Assembly (NCBI GenBank): GCA_965149945.1
Contig: CBCTTQ010000036.1
Coordinates: 1-15,648 of the forward strand
From: JAHZFN01 sp965149945
GTDB taxonomy: Bacteria > Bacillota > Dehalobacteriia > UBA4068 > UBA4997
Length of the DNA: 15,648 bases
Direction of reading: 5' to 3'
In this document: positions 6,099-12,149 of the stretch, in pieces
How the letters are laid out: each line of letters opens with the position of its first letter
How positions within the stretch are numbered: position 1 is the stretch's first letter
Program-made: the position numbers and the translations under genes
Notes under the pieces: generated by a model
What the model was told of the DNA's origin: nothing
The model's input: only the letters and a program-made list of their open reading frames with translations
The model's database searches: none

Positions 6099-6674
6099 GT
6101 GAGATATCCTTTTGATAAATATGTCCTTGGAACTCGTTACGGTACAAAAGGAAAATATTGGGCGTGCGGTTATCATTCGGGAACCGACTTCAAAAGCACC
6201 AACTACGGCGGGGACGGGAAAATCCATCCTCTTTACGCGGGCGTTGTGCAAAAAGTAACAACCGCGGGCAGCTACGGGAACTGTGTGTATGTCAAGCATT
6301 CGGACGGGTATGTAACCCTTTACGCTCATATGAAGAAAGTATATGTACATACAGGACAGGCGGTTAGTGAACAAACGGTGCTGGGCATTGAGGGAACCAC
6401 GGGCAACAGTACGGGTGTCCATTGCCATGTGGAAGTACACAAGGGAAGTTATCACTATCCCGCGAGTATCGATCCCGTACAATTTATAGAAAGCAGAAGA
6501 GGTGACGATGAAGTGGAAAAACAAATTAAAATTAAGCTGAATGGCAAACTGAAAACAGTACACGCTATCAACAAAAGCGGTCACAATTATGTAAAGTTAC
6601 AGGATTTGCGGGACGATAAAATTAACATCGATTATGACGGTGTACCTGTTGTAAGTGTAGCGAAAAACAAATAA
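6099..6674 (+). CDS. Endolysin: M23 peptidase with C-terminal stalk-like domain (GTG start)
   Basis: A 191-aa protein from GTG 6099, preceded by GTAGGGGAT. Residues about 20-128 are an M23 metallopeptidase: H26 and D30 in HSGTD, H77 in LYAHMKK, and H108/H110 in HCH. Residues about 143-188 (IKLNGKLKTVHAINKSGHNY, then VKLQDL) resemble the stalk or copper-amine-oxidase-N-like domain often appended to phage lysins and thought to bind the wall. There is no signal peptide, consistent with release through the upstream holin. This is the second M23 enzyme of the element; the first carries a membrane anchor and is probably virion-borne. Cleavage is expected in peptidoglycan cross-bridges. Confidence 0.88.
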   Translation: MRYPFDKYVLGTRYGTKGKYWACGYHSGTDFKSTNYGGDGKIHPLYAGVVQKVTTAGSYGNCVYVKHSDGYVTLYAHMKKVYVHTGQAVSEQTVLGIEGTTGNSTGVHCHVEVHKGSYHYPASIDPVQFIESRRGDDEVEKQIKIKLNGKLKTVHAINKSGHNYVKLQDLRDDKINIDYDGVPVVSVAKNK

Positions 6675-6721
6675 TACAAGATGAAAGAATAAAATAACGC
6701 ATAAAACTTTTTCAAAATATA

Positions 6722-6750
6722 TTGCAAAATCTATAATGCTGTATTATAAT
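6722..6750 (+). promoter_or_regulatory. Consensus sigma-70/A promoter of the Mrr-like cargo gene
   Basis: TTGCAA (6722-6727) and TATAAT (6745-6750) are separated by exactly 17 bases. A 10-bp perfect palindrome, ATATCGATAT, at 6761-6770 lies at or just after the expected transcription start and could be an operator. The coding start at 6795 is preceded by AGGACGG. The promoter implies independent expression, as is typical of cargo genes in silent prophages. Confidence 0.75.
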
Positions 6751-6794
6751 TCATTTAGGGATATCGATATTATAGTGTTATAGGACGGTTGTAA

Positions 6795-7691
6795 ATGAAA
6801 AAAGGAAGCCTATTTGTATATCAATTATTCTCAAGCAGATTACTTTATTGTGTACCAATTATTGGACTGTTAGTCTTATTGGGTAATATTTCATCTTGGT
6901 ATTCTGAGTTTGGATATGAGCATGATTTTGGATTTTTATTGTTTTATTCTTTGATTAAAGTAATACCAATTATCGTAATAAATATAATCCTTGGTTATAT
7001 TTTATCCAGAATAAAAGCAATAAAGCATAATAAAAAAATAATACCAAAATTTATAGCAATATCTTTTTATCTAGAATTTGTAATTTATGGCAGCCGTTTT
7101 TGCTATGATTGGTCAGGTACCTCGGATATTGTTTTATTTATATTTGAATCTATACTATTTGTTGTAGCTTTTTACATGTTAGTTGCTTTAATCAAAAGGT
7201 ATACACATGATAGATTTGCCAAAGTCATGAAAAACAGGCGAATCAAAATTTTACGCAGTCATAATATTTATAGTGTAAATGAGTTTATCAACCATCTTCT
7301 GGACGAATACTCTTCTAAGCCCACAGATTTTGAGGGATTTATAGCCGCTCTGCTAACAGAGCATGGTTATCATAATGTAAAAGTAACACCGCCTGTCAAC
7401 GATCGTGGAAAAGATATTACCGCAGTCAAAGACAATAATTTTTATGTGATAGAAGTAAAACTCTACCAACAAGATCATAAAGTGGGCAGAGAAAAAATTC
7501 AAAAGTTGCATTCCGCCATGATTGACAGCAACGCGGATCGCGCTATCTTTATTACAACATCTGATTTTGCGGAACCGGCGAAAGAATACGCCAATAAGTT
7601 TAACATTGAAATGATTAACGGTCAAAAACTCTATGAGTTATATATCACTCTCCCGGAATTAGAACCGGAAGAGAGTATTACAACTGAATAG
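6795..7691 (+). CDS. Membrane-anchored Mrr-like (PD-(D/E)XK) nuclease, provirus cargo gene
   Basis: A 298-aa protein. The N-terminal half has about four membrane segments (residues 17-30, 47-73, 84-101 and 112-133). It is followed by a basic linker (KVMKNRRIKILRSH) and, at about 175-285, an Mrr-type restriction-endonuclease domain. Catalytic residues are visible: D207 in RGKDI, E220 and K222 in VIEVK, and the following helix KVGREKIQKLHSAM. The domain ends with ADRAIFITTSDFAEPAKEYA, typical of the Mrr_cat family, which cuts DNA and is often methylation-directed. The first part of the gene is markedly AT-rich compared with the lysis genes. It has its own promoter at the provirus edge and is likely a lysogenic-conversion gene such as superinfection exclusion or abortive defence. 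That role is inference. Confidence 0.85.
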   Translation: MKKGSLFVYQLFSSRLLYCVPIIGLLVLLGNISSWYSEFGYEHDFGFLLFYSLIKVIPIIVINIILGYILSRIKAIKHNKKIIPKFIAISFYLEFVIYGSRFCYDWSGTSDIVLFIFESILFVVAFYMLVALIKRYTHDRFAKVMKNRRIKILRSHNIYSVNEFINHLLDEYSSKPTDFEGFIAALLTEHGYHNVKVTPPVNDRGKDITAVKDNNFYVIEVKLYQQDHKVGREKIQKLHSAMIDSNADRAIFITTSDFAEPAKEYANKFNIEMINGQKLYELYITLPELEPEESITTE

Positions 7692-7697
7692 GATTGC

Positions 7698-7762
7698 GAA
7701 TCAAATTCTGTGTTTGAATCAAAATCTGTGTTTTTTAGATGAAGATTCAAATTTCTGTGTTC
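7698..7762. repeat. 18-bp tandem motif GAATCAAANTCTGTGTTT, two copies plus a degenerate third
   Basis: Copies at 7698-7715 and 7716-7733 differ by one base and abut exactly. A third, weaker copy (TCAAATTTCTGTGTT, with one extra T) is at 7747-7761. The array begins six bases after the stop of the Mrr-like gene. Arrays like this can be arm-type integrase sites, regulator sites or simple slippage products. Confidence 0.65.
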
Positions 7763-8024
7763 TGAATGATTATGCAAGTCGCTGTTAAAGAGGTACTGTA
7801 GTATACAGACGCTACTTTACATAATAAACATTATAGGAAGTTGATATGGGAAGTTGATTTTGTTAAGGTTTCGGACTTCATTCGAAGCCTTATTGAATCA
7901 CTTGTTTTTAAGCTAACCTTTCAGACATGGTTTTATAGCTTCCTTTGATAGATTTTGTTGTGGTGACTTAATTTTCCCAAACGACTATAGACTATGTCTA
8001 TTTTTATGAATTTGATTTTTCGAA

Positions 8025-8058
8025 ATTAATTATATGTTTTCATTAATTATATGTTTTC
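8025..8058. repeat. Perfect 17-bp tandem duplication
   Basis: ATTAATTATATGTTTTC occurs at 8025-8041 and again at 8042-8058 with no mismatch and no gap. It lies between the viral genes and the terminator of the host operon. No function is evident. Confidence 0.8.
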
Positions 8059-8089
8059 GTGCACCATCATAATAATAAAAGAAAAACCA

Positions 8090-8129
8090 AAAAGCGAGAC
8101 GACTCTTTAATAATCATCATCTCGCTTTT
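8090..8129 (-). terminator. Rho-independent terminator, probably for the minus-strand host genes
   Basis: AAAAGCGAGA (8090-8099) pairs perfectly with TCTCGCTTTT (8120-8129) around a 20-base loop. On the minus strand it ends in TCTCGCTTTTTGGTTTTT, a good T-run, and lies about 75 bases past the end of the ECF-transporter gene. It could also stop plus-strand transcription leaving the provirus. Confidence 0.75.
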
Positions 8130-8205
8130 ATCTTTCAAGGTAATATTATATAAATATATGTCATATGGACTTTAAAACATATAAGTATTCCGGAATAGCA
8201 GTATA

Positions 8206-8793
8206 TTATTTATGGGCTTTTGCCTGCTTCCGTGCGGCTTCTTCATGTTTTTTACCGGCATTTAAACGATTTTTTACAGTTAATACCGCCACTGTACCCA
8301 ACACAATACCTACAATTCCTTGAATATCATTAAACATCATGGATGCAGACGCGGCTTCAATACCATAAATAGGAATTTCATACAGAAAATAACCCAATAC
8401 CATTACAATTTCTGCAAGAACATATCCTAAAATACATCTACCAATCCGATAATCATTTTTAATATATTTCAAAGATACAAAAGCCATTAAACCTTTGATT
8501 AAACATGTGCCCGGTGCATAAATGAAATATCCTGCCAAAACATCTGCCAATGCAGAACCGACAGCAGCAGATGCAATACCATAATACCCCAAAAGCGCTA
8601 CAGACAAAAAAATGAATCCATCTCCAATATGAATATAGCCGATGGGGGTTGGGAATTTCACAAACCCGGTGGCAACACAAATCACTGCCGCCATCAAACC
8701 GGTAAAGGCAATCAGTTGTGTTTTGCTTAATTTCTGATGATTTAACAAAGCCATATTTGTGCGATTCGTTACTGTTGAAGGATTTCCAGACAT
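8206..8793 (-). CDS. ECF transporter S component (PF07155/COG4720 type), vitamin uptake
   Basis: A 195-aa integral membrane protein, the substrate-binding unit of an energy-coupling-factor importer. Family signatures are clear: LIAFTGLMAAVICVATGFVK (27-46), PTPIGYIHIGDGFIFLSVAL at 48-67, GSALADVLAGYFIYAP (79-94), and IKGLMAFVSLKYI. About five to six membrane helices are visible, and the C-terminus is Lys/Ala-rich. Members import vitamins or precursors, with pyridoxine and hydroxymethylpyrimidine types suggested in the literature; the substrate cannot be read from sequence. Its neighbour queA tempts a queuosine-precursor assignment, but the motifs are not those of QueT. The ATPase and T units are not in the window, so it probably uses shared ones. 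An ATG at residue 14 is an alternative start. Confidence 0.85.
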   Translation of the reverse strand: MSGNPSTVTNRTNMALLNHQKLSKTQLIAFTGLMAAVICVATGFVKFPTPIGYIHIGDGFIFLSVALLGYYGIASAAVGSALADVLAGYFIYAPGTCLIKGLMAFVSLKYIKNDYRIGRCILGYVLAEIVMVLGYFLYEIPIYGIEAASASMMFNDIQGIVGIVLGTVAVLTVKNRLNAGKKHEEAARKQAKAHK

Positions 8794-8825
8794 TGTAAAA
8801 TGCCCCTTTCTTTTTTCTATTTCAA

Positions 8826-8842
8826 AGATTAATCTAAGATTA
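8826..8842. promoter_or_regulatory. Palindromic candidate operator in the ECF-transporter leader
   Basis: AGATTAATCT at 8826-8835 is a perfect palindrome, and the next bases (AAGATTA) add a third half-site, so AATCTAAGATT at 8831-8841 is a second overlapping inverted repeat. It lies just downstream of the putative promoter, within the untranslated leader, where a repressor would block transcription. No regulator is identified. Confidence 0.35.
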
Positions 8843-8847
8843 CTCTT

Positions 8848-8875
8848 ATTTTAGCACATTCTGACAATATGAAAA
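8848..8875 (-). promoter_or_regulatory. Putative promoter of the ECF-transporter gene
   Basis: On the minus strand TTTTCA (8875-8870) and TAAAAT (8853-8848) are 16 bases apart, with TG one base ahead of the -10 box (extended -10). The transcript would have a leader of roughly 45 bases before ATG 8793, which carries AAAGGGG as ribosome-binding site. This suggests separate expression from queA upstream. Confidence 0.5.
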
Positions 8876-8929
8876 GGGCCAGAACACACTTTTTTCATGA
8901 GGTCAGTTTTTGTTTTGTTTTCCTTCATT

Positions 8930-8963
8930 TTTCAGATATCAAAATGTTTCAGATATCAAAATG
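8930..8963. repeat. Perfect 17-bp tandem duplication downstream of queA
   Basis: TTTCAGATATCAAAATG at 8930-8946 is followed at once by an identical copy at 8947-8963. It ends four bases from the queA stop. Each unit contains the palindrome GATATC. No terminator-like hairpin is evident here. Confidence 0.85.
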
Positions 8964-8967
8964 TCCT

Positions 8968-9990
8968 TTATAAGATCAACATGGCATCACCAAAACTGAA
9001 AAATCGATATTCCTTTTGAATTGCTTCTTCATAGGCACAAAAAATTTGCTCTTTACTGGCAAACGCAGAAATCAACATCAACAAGGTGCTTTGCGGCAAA
9101 TGAAAATTAGTTACCAAAGCATCCACAATTTTGTAATGATAACCAGGGTAAATAAATTTTCGCGTCCAACCACTTTCTTCTTTCATGATACCATTTTCAT
9201 CCGAAACCGTTTCCAGCGTCCTCGTGCTGGTTGTTCCTACAGCAAACACACGACCGCCTTTTGCCCTTGCCTTATTAATAGCATCTGCTGCTTCTTGTGT
9301 TACTTGGTAAAATTCCGCATGCATCTGATGCTCTTCAATATTTTCTACCTTCACCGGTCGAAAAGTTCCCAGCCCGACATGCAAAAGAATTTTTACAATT
9401 ATCACACCTTTTTTCTCAATCCTATCTAACAATTCCGGGGTAAAATGAAGCCCCGCCGTAGGAGCCGCGGCAGATCCCTTTTCTCTGGCATAAACCGGCT
9501 GATAGCGATCCCGGTCCTCTAATTTTTCTTTAATATACGGCGGCAACGGCATATTCCCGATTTCATCCAATATCTCAAAAAAATTCCCTGAAAAATCAAA
9601 ACGGATCAATCGCATTCCTTCTTCTACCACCGCCTCCACTTCCGCGGTCAGTTTGGAAGATTCAAACAATAATTTAGTACCCGGTCGGGCTTTTCTGCCT
9701 GGTTTAACAAGAGCCTTCCAATGATTCATATCTATCTGCTGAATCAAAACCAGCTCGATCGCAGCGCCTGTTTCTTTGTAGGCATATAATCTGGCCGGCA
9801 AAACTTTGGTATCATTGATCACCAAAACATCTCCGGCGTTTAAATATTCCGGCAAATCATAAAAATGACGGTGTTCCAATTCTCCCGTTGCGCGATGCAA
9901 CACTAATAAACGAGATTCGTCTCGTTTGGCAATAGGAGTTTGCGCAATTAAACGCTCCGGTAAATCATAGTCAAACTCTTCCAATTTCAT
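8968..9990 (-). CDS. queA: S-adenosylmethionine:tRNA ribosyltransferase-isomerase (queuosine synthesis)
   Basis: A 340-aa protein of normal family length. It moves the ribosyl part of SAM onto 7-aminomethyl-7-deazaguanine in position 34 of tRNAs with GUN anticodons, forming epoxyqueuosine. Recognisable blocks are FDYDLPERLIAQTP at the N-terminus, LVINDTKVLPARLY, KGSAAAPTAGLHFT near 170-185, HVGLGTFRPV, VGTTSTRTLE, and the C-terminal VTNFHLPQSTLLMLISAFA. The enzyme appears intact. QueH, which reduces its product, is encoded two genes upstream. The tRNA-guanine transglycosylase gene tgt, often next to queA, is not adjacent here. A weak GATGAG precedes the ATG. Confidence 0.97.
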   Translation of the reverse strand: MKLEEFDYDLPERLIAQTPIAKRDESRLLVLHRATGELEHRHFYDLPEYLNAGDVLVINDTKVLPARLYAYKETGAAIELVLIQQIDMNHWKALVKPGRKARPGTKLLFESSKLTAEVEAVVEEGMRLIRFDFSGNFFEILDEIGNMPLPPYIKEKLEDRDRYQPVYAREKGSAAAPTAGLHFTPELLDRIEKKGVIIVKILLHVGLGTFRPVKVENIEEHQMHAEFYQVTQEAADAINKARAKGGRVFAVGTTSTRTLETVSDENGIMKEESGWTRKFIYPGYHYKIVDALVTNFHLPQSTLLMLISAFASKEQIFCAYEEAIQKEYRFFSFGDAMLIL

Positions 9991-10032
9991 TGTTTTCTAC
10001 TCATCTCTTTCTTTCATCTCTTCCTCTATTAC

Positions 10033-10060
10033 TTATTACTGATCTTTTATTACTGATCTT
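10033..10060. repeat. Perfect 14-bp tandem duplication between spoIID-like gene and queA
   Basis: TTATTACTGATCTT at 10033-10046 is repeated directly at 10047-10060, in the 126-base gap upstream of queA. No clear promoter or terminator is recognised in the gap. Confidence 0.8.
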
Positions 10061-10116
10061 TTGCTTATCTTTTACTTTGTAATATAATAACTATTATTTT
10101 TTTAACTGTGATCTTC

Positions 10117-11496
10117 CTATCGTTCCATCAAAGAAAAACGCGACTCGTCTTCCCCGCTGAAATAATAACGTAAAATCTCTTCATAATCATATCCTGCCTC
10201 CGCCATGCCGATTGCACCATACTGACTCATTCCGACACCATGACCATAACCTTTTCCGGTGATGGTAATAATTCCCCGCAAAGTATCTTCACCACTATTA
10301 GAAAGCTGATAAGTTTGATCTCCCGCGGAAACAAAGATCGAAGTCAGTTCACCCAGCATCTGCAAAAAACCGCCGCCATCAATCGCATAAAGATCCTGCC
10401 AGCTACTTTGTACCTTATCCCCAGCTCCATTCACGACATAAACTTCCGAAGAGACAGAATTGCCGGAATCGCTACCCGTAGCGGTGATCAATGTGCTACG
10501 CAAATCCAACAATGTACGGATATTATTTTTTGTAGCTGATACGGTGGCGCCCGTACCAACAATCTCCGCCCGTGTAACTCGTCCGGAAGCTGTCGAGCCA
10601 TTGGTTGTAGCGTCTGTCCGATATAAACGCAATTCTTGGAACGTACCAAAAGAACCGCTTTGTCCGATACTTGTCATATAGGATTCCGCCAAACTCTTCA
10701 TTTCTTCCGGTGTATAAGTAACTGTCCATTGATTATATGCCGTTCCTACCTCATCATAAGGGCTGGGCTTGGTACGTAAATAAGCAATGGGTTCTTCTCC
10801 CCAAACATTCTCATTGTTTTCCGTATAGCCGCCGGCATGGGCTGAGAAAAACGCCTGGAGGATTTGCCCGTCATAACAAGCATATTCTCCTGCTGTTTCT
10901 TTTACTGCCGTATAAACACGTGTACTGTCATATGCGTTTTCCGCCGTGTATCCACCGTATACCTGAGTAGTGCGCGTCAAATCATAATAATCACTGCTAT
11001 TGTGATTGATAGCATAAGCCGCAAAAGAGCGACTGGCGACAGCTTGTGCTTTCATCGCCTCTTCAGGCTCATTATACCCCATCTCGCGACTGACGACACC
11101 GTAAAGATATTCCTCGATATCTATATCATTAACCAAATAACCGCTTGCATAAAATACCCCGTTACCACGGTACATCACATTTTGGTATTGCAGCAAATTC
11201 AAGGCGCTGCCGCTCTCATTAATACGCAAACTGCCGCCTCCGCTAAATTGACGCACACCATTTTTGGAAACAACTACTTGACCGTTTTCCCCACGCAAAG
11301 AAATTTTATCCCCTTTTACACAAGAAAAACTTCCTCCGCTTCCTTGCACCGTATAACTGCCGGAAGCCACAATCACATCCGCATAAGAAGTACTTTCCAA
11401 TAAAACACGGACATCAGTAGCAGAAGCCATTCCGGCCACTCCCATCATCAAAACAAACATCAAAAGAAACCAGAACAGTTTCTGTCTTTTTTTCAA
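10117..11496 (-). CDS. SpoIID/LytB-domain peptidoglycan lytic transglycosylase (exported)
   Basis: A 459-aa exported protein. It has a basic N-terminus and hydrophobic core (FWFLLMFVLMMGVAGMASA) forming a signal peptide with a probable cut after ASA. The SpoIID domain, roughly residues 120-275, includes DIDIEEYLYGVVSREM with the presumed catalytic Glu 138, then EEAMKAQAVASRSFAAYA and FFSAHAGGYTENNENVWG. The typical ending GKGYGHGVGMSQYGAIGMAE lies near the C-terminus. Family members cleave glycan strands lacking stem peptides. The cysteine commonly seen before QVY in sporulation SpoIID is Thr here (RTTQVYGGY), so a vegetative LytB-like role is possible. The start is probably TTG 11496, behind AGAGGTGAGG; a GTG three codons earlier overlaps that site. 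The chosen start gives an N-terminus MKKRQK. Confidence 0.9.
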   Translation of the reverse strand: MKKRQKLFWFLLMFVLMMGVAGMASATDVRVLLESTSYADVIVASGSYTVQGSGGSFSCVKGDKISLRGENGQVVVSKNGVRQFSGGGSLRINESGSALNLLQYQNVMYRGNGVFYASGYLVNDIDIEEYLYGVVSREMGYNEPEEAMKAQAVASRSFAAYAINHNSSDYYDLTRTTQVYGGYTAENAYDSTRVYTAVKETAGEYACYDGQILQAFFSAHAGGYTENNENVWGEEPIAYLRTKPSPYDEVGTAYNQWTVTYTPEEMKSLAESYMTSIGQSGSFGTFQELRLYRTDATTNGSTASGRVTRAEIVGTGATVSATKNNIRTLLDLRSTLITATGSDSGNSVSSEVYVVNGAGDKVQSSWQDLYAIDGGGFLQMLGELTSIFVSAGDQTYQLSNSGEDTLRGIITITGKGYGHGVGMSQYGAIGMAEAGYDYEEILRYYFSGEDESRFSLMER

Positions 11497-11567
11497 TCCC
11501 CTCACCTCTTTTTCCGTCCATTTATCTTATTACAATCAACATTGTTTCAAGCATTCTCTTCTTCTCG

Positions 11568-12125
11568 TTACTCTTCAGACGCGACCTGTTTCCGTTTTTT
11601 CCGACAGTACCGATCCTTTTCACTGTAGATACAACCACAATATCCCTGCATATACAGTCCTAATTCCCTAGCCTTTTCCTGTCCTTCTCGAAAATAAGGA
11701 CGAAAATCACGATAATAAAAATCCACTCCATATCTTTTACCACAACGCAAGCCAGTCTCCCGAATCAAGTCGTGCTTTTGATAAGGACTGACCAGTAAAG
11801 TAGTAGTAAACGCGTCATACCCGTTTTCTGCCGCAAAGCGCGCCGCATGATCCAAACGCATAGCATAACAAACTTCACAACGCGTATCTACTCGATGGGC
11901 AACCGCCGCTAAAAAATCCTCCAGCGCATAATCATTATCAATGATTACTTTAACCGGCTGTGTCTCCATATAATCGATAAAAGTACGTTTTCTGCGCTTA
12001 TATTCTTGATAAGGATGAATATTGGGATTATAAAAGTACGCATGAACCCGATACCCATCTTCCAACATCAAAGCTAATGGCATAATGCCGCAAGGCGCAC
12101 AACATGTATGCATCAAAATTTTCAA
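11568..12125 (-). CDS. queH: Epoxyqueuosine reductase QueH
   Basis: A 185-aa enzyme (DUF208 type) that reduces epoxyqueuosine to queuosine in tRNA, the non-cobalamin alternative to QueG. Its metal-binding cysteines are plain: HTCCAPCG (C8, C9, C12), CEVC (C83, C86), and GYCGC (C163, C165) with SEKDRYC near the C-terminus. The helix TTLLVSPYQKHDLIR is a family signature. The likely start is TTG 12125, giving the usual N-terminus MKILMHTCC and a good AGGTGAGG five or so bases upstream; a GTG at 12134 is in frame but overlaps that site. The gene starts 24 bases after ruvB and sits two genes ahead of queA, the preceding step in the pathway. Confidence 0.93.
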   Translation of the reverse strand: MKILMHTCCAPCGIMPLALMLEDGYRVHAYFYNPNIHPYQEYKRRKRTFIDYMETQPVKVIIDNDYALEDFLAAVAHRVDTRCEVCYAMRLDHAARFAAENGYDAFTTTLLVSPYQKHDLIRETGLRCGKRYGVDFYYRDFRPYFREGQEKARELGLYMQGYCGCIYSEKDRYCRKKRKQVASEE

Positions 12126-12149
12126 TTCCCTCACCTGTTTTCTAATCCA

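Larger units (their letters stand above)
1..7691 (+). mobile_element. Right-hand part of an integrated provirus (structural, lysis and cargo genes)
   Basis: All genes here lie on the plus strand with overlapping or nearly touching ends. The order is a possible capsid C-terminus, several tiny membrane proteins, a membrane-anchored M23/lysozyme protein, a fibre, a carbohydrate-binding protein, a holin, an M23 lysin and a promoter-bearing cargo gene. Holin and lysin next to fibre genes is standard for phage late regions, and the adjacent minus-strand housekeeping genes indicate chromosomal integration. Integrase, replication and packaging genes are not in the window, so the left end and completeness are unknown. 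The right end is probably somewhere in the non-coding stretch between 7692 and about 8060. The viral nature is well supported. The virus class (tailless with an internal membrane versus tailed) is inference. Confidence 0.85.
7692..8205. other. 514-base AT-rich non-coding stretch, probable provirus/chromosome junction
   Basis: I find no convincing gene on either strand. What it contains is listed separately: an 18-bp motif repeated two to three times (7698-7762), a 17-bp perfect tandem duplication (8025-8058), and a terminator (8090-8129). There is also a hairpin (AAGGTTTCG/CGAAGCCTT, 7865-7891) and a short palindrome ATAGAC-TAT-GTCTAT (7987-8001). It separates plus-strand viral genes from minus-strand host genes, so the right attachment site is most likely here, but the other copy is outside the window and cannot be compared. 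Confidence 0.55.

Noticed and set aside
7865..7891. Hairpin AAGGTTTCG/CGAAGCCTT as the terminator of the nuclease gene
   Set aside because: The stem is acceptable but it is not followed by a T-run and lies about 170 bases past the stop; left as structure of unknown role.
7987..8001. ATAGAC-TAT-GTCTAT as a dif-like or attachment core site
   Set aside because: Only a short palindrome; it lacks the 11-6-11 layout of XerCD sites and no second copy is visible to support attachment.
8206..8793. Assignment as the queuosine-precursor transporter QueT because it follows queA
   Set aside because: The conserved blocks (IGYIHIGDGF, GSALADVLAGYFIYAP) are those of the PF07155/COG4720 S components, not of the QueT family.
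8794..8967. preQ1 or TPP riboswitch in the leader of the ECF transporter gene
   Set aside because: I looked for the preQ1 aptamer tail and for the CTGAGA and ACCTGATCTGG-type TPP elements on the minus strand and found neither. The leader only shows a promoter-like site and a palindrome.
10240..11403. Several open frames on the plus strand across the SpoIID-like gene
   Set aside because: They overlap a clear family member on the other strand and show no domain or start signal.
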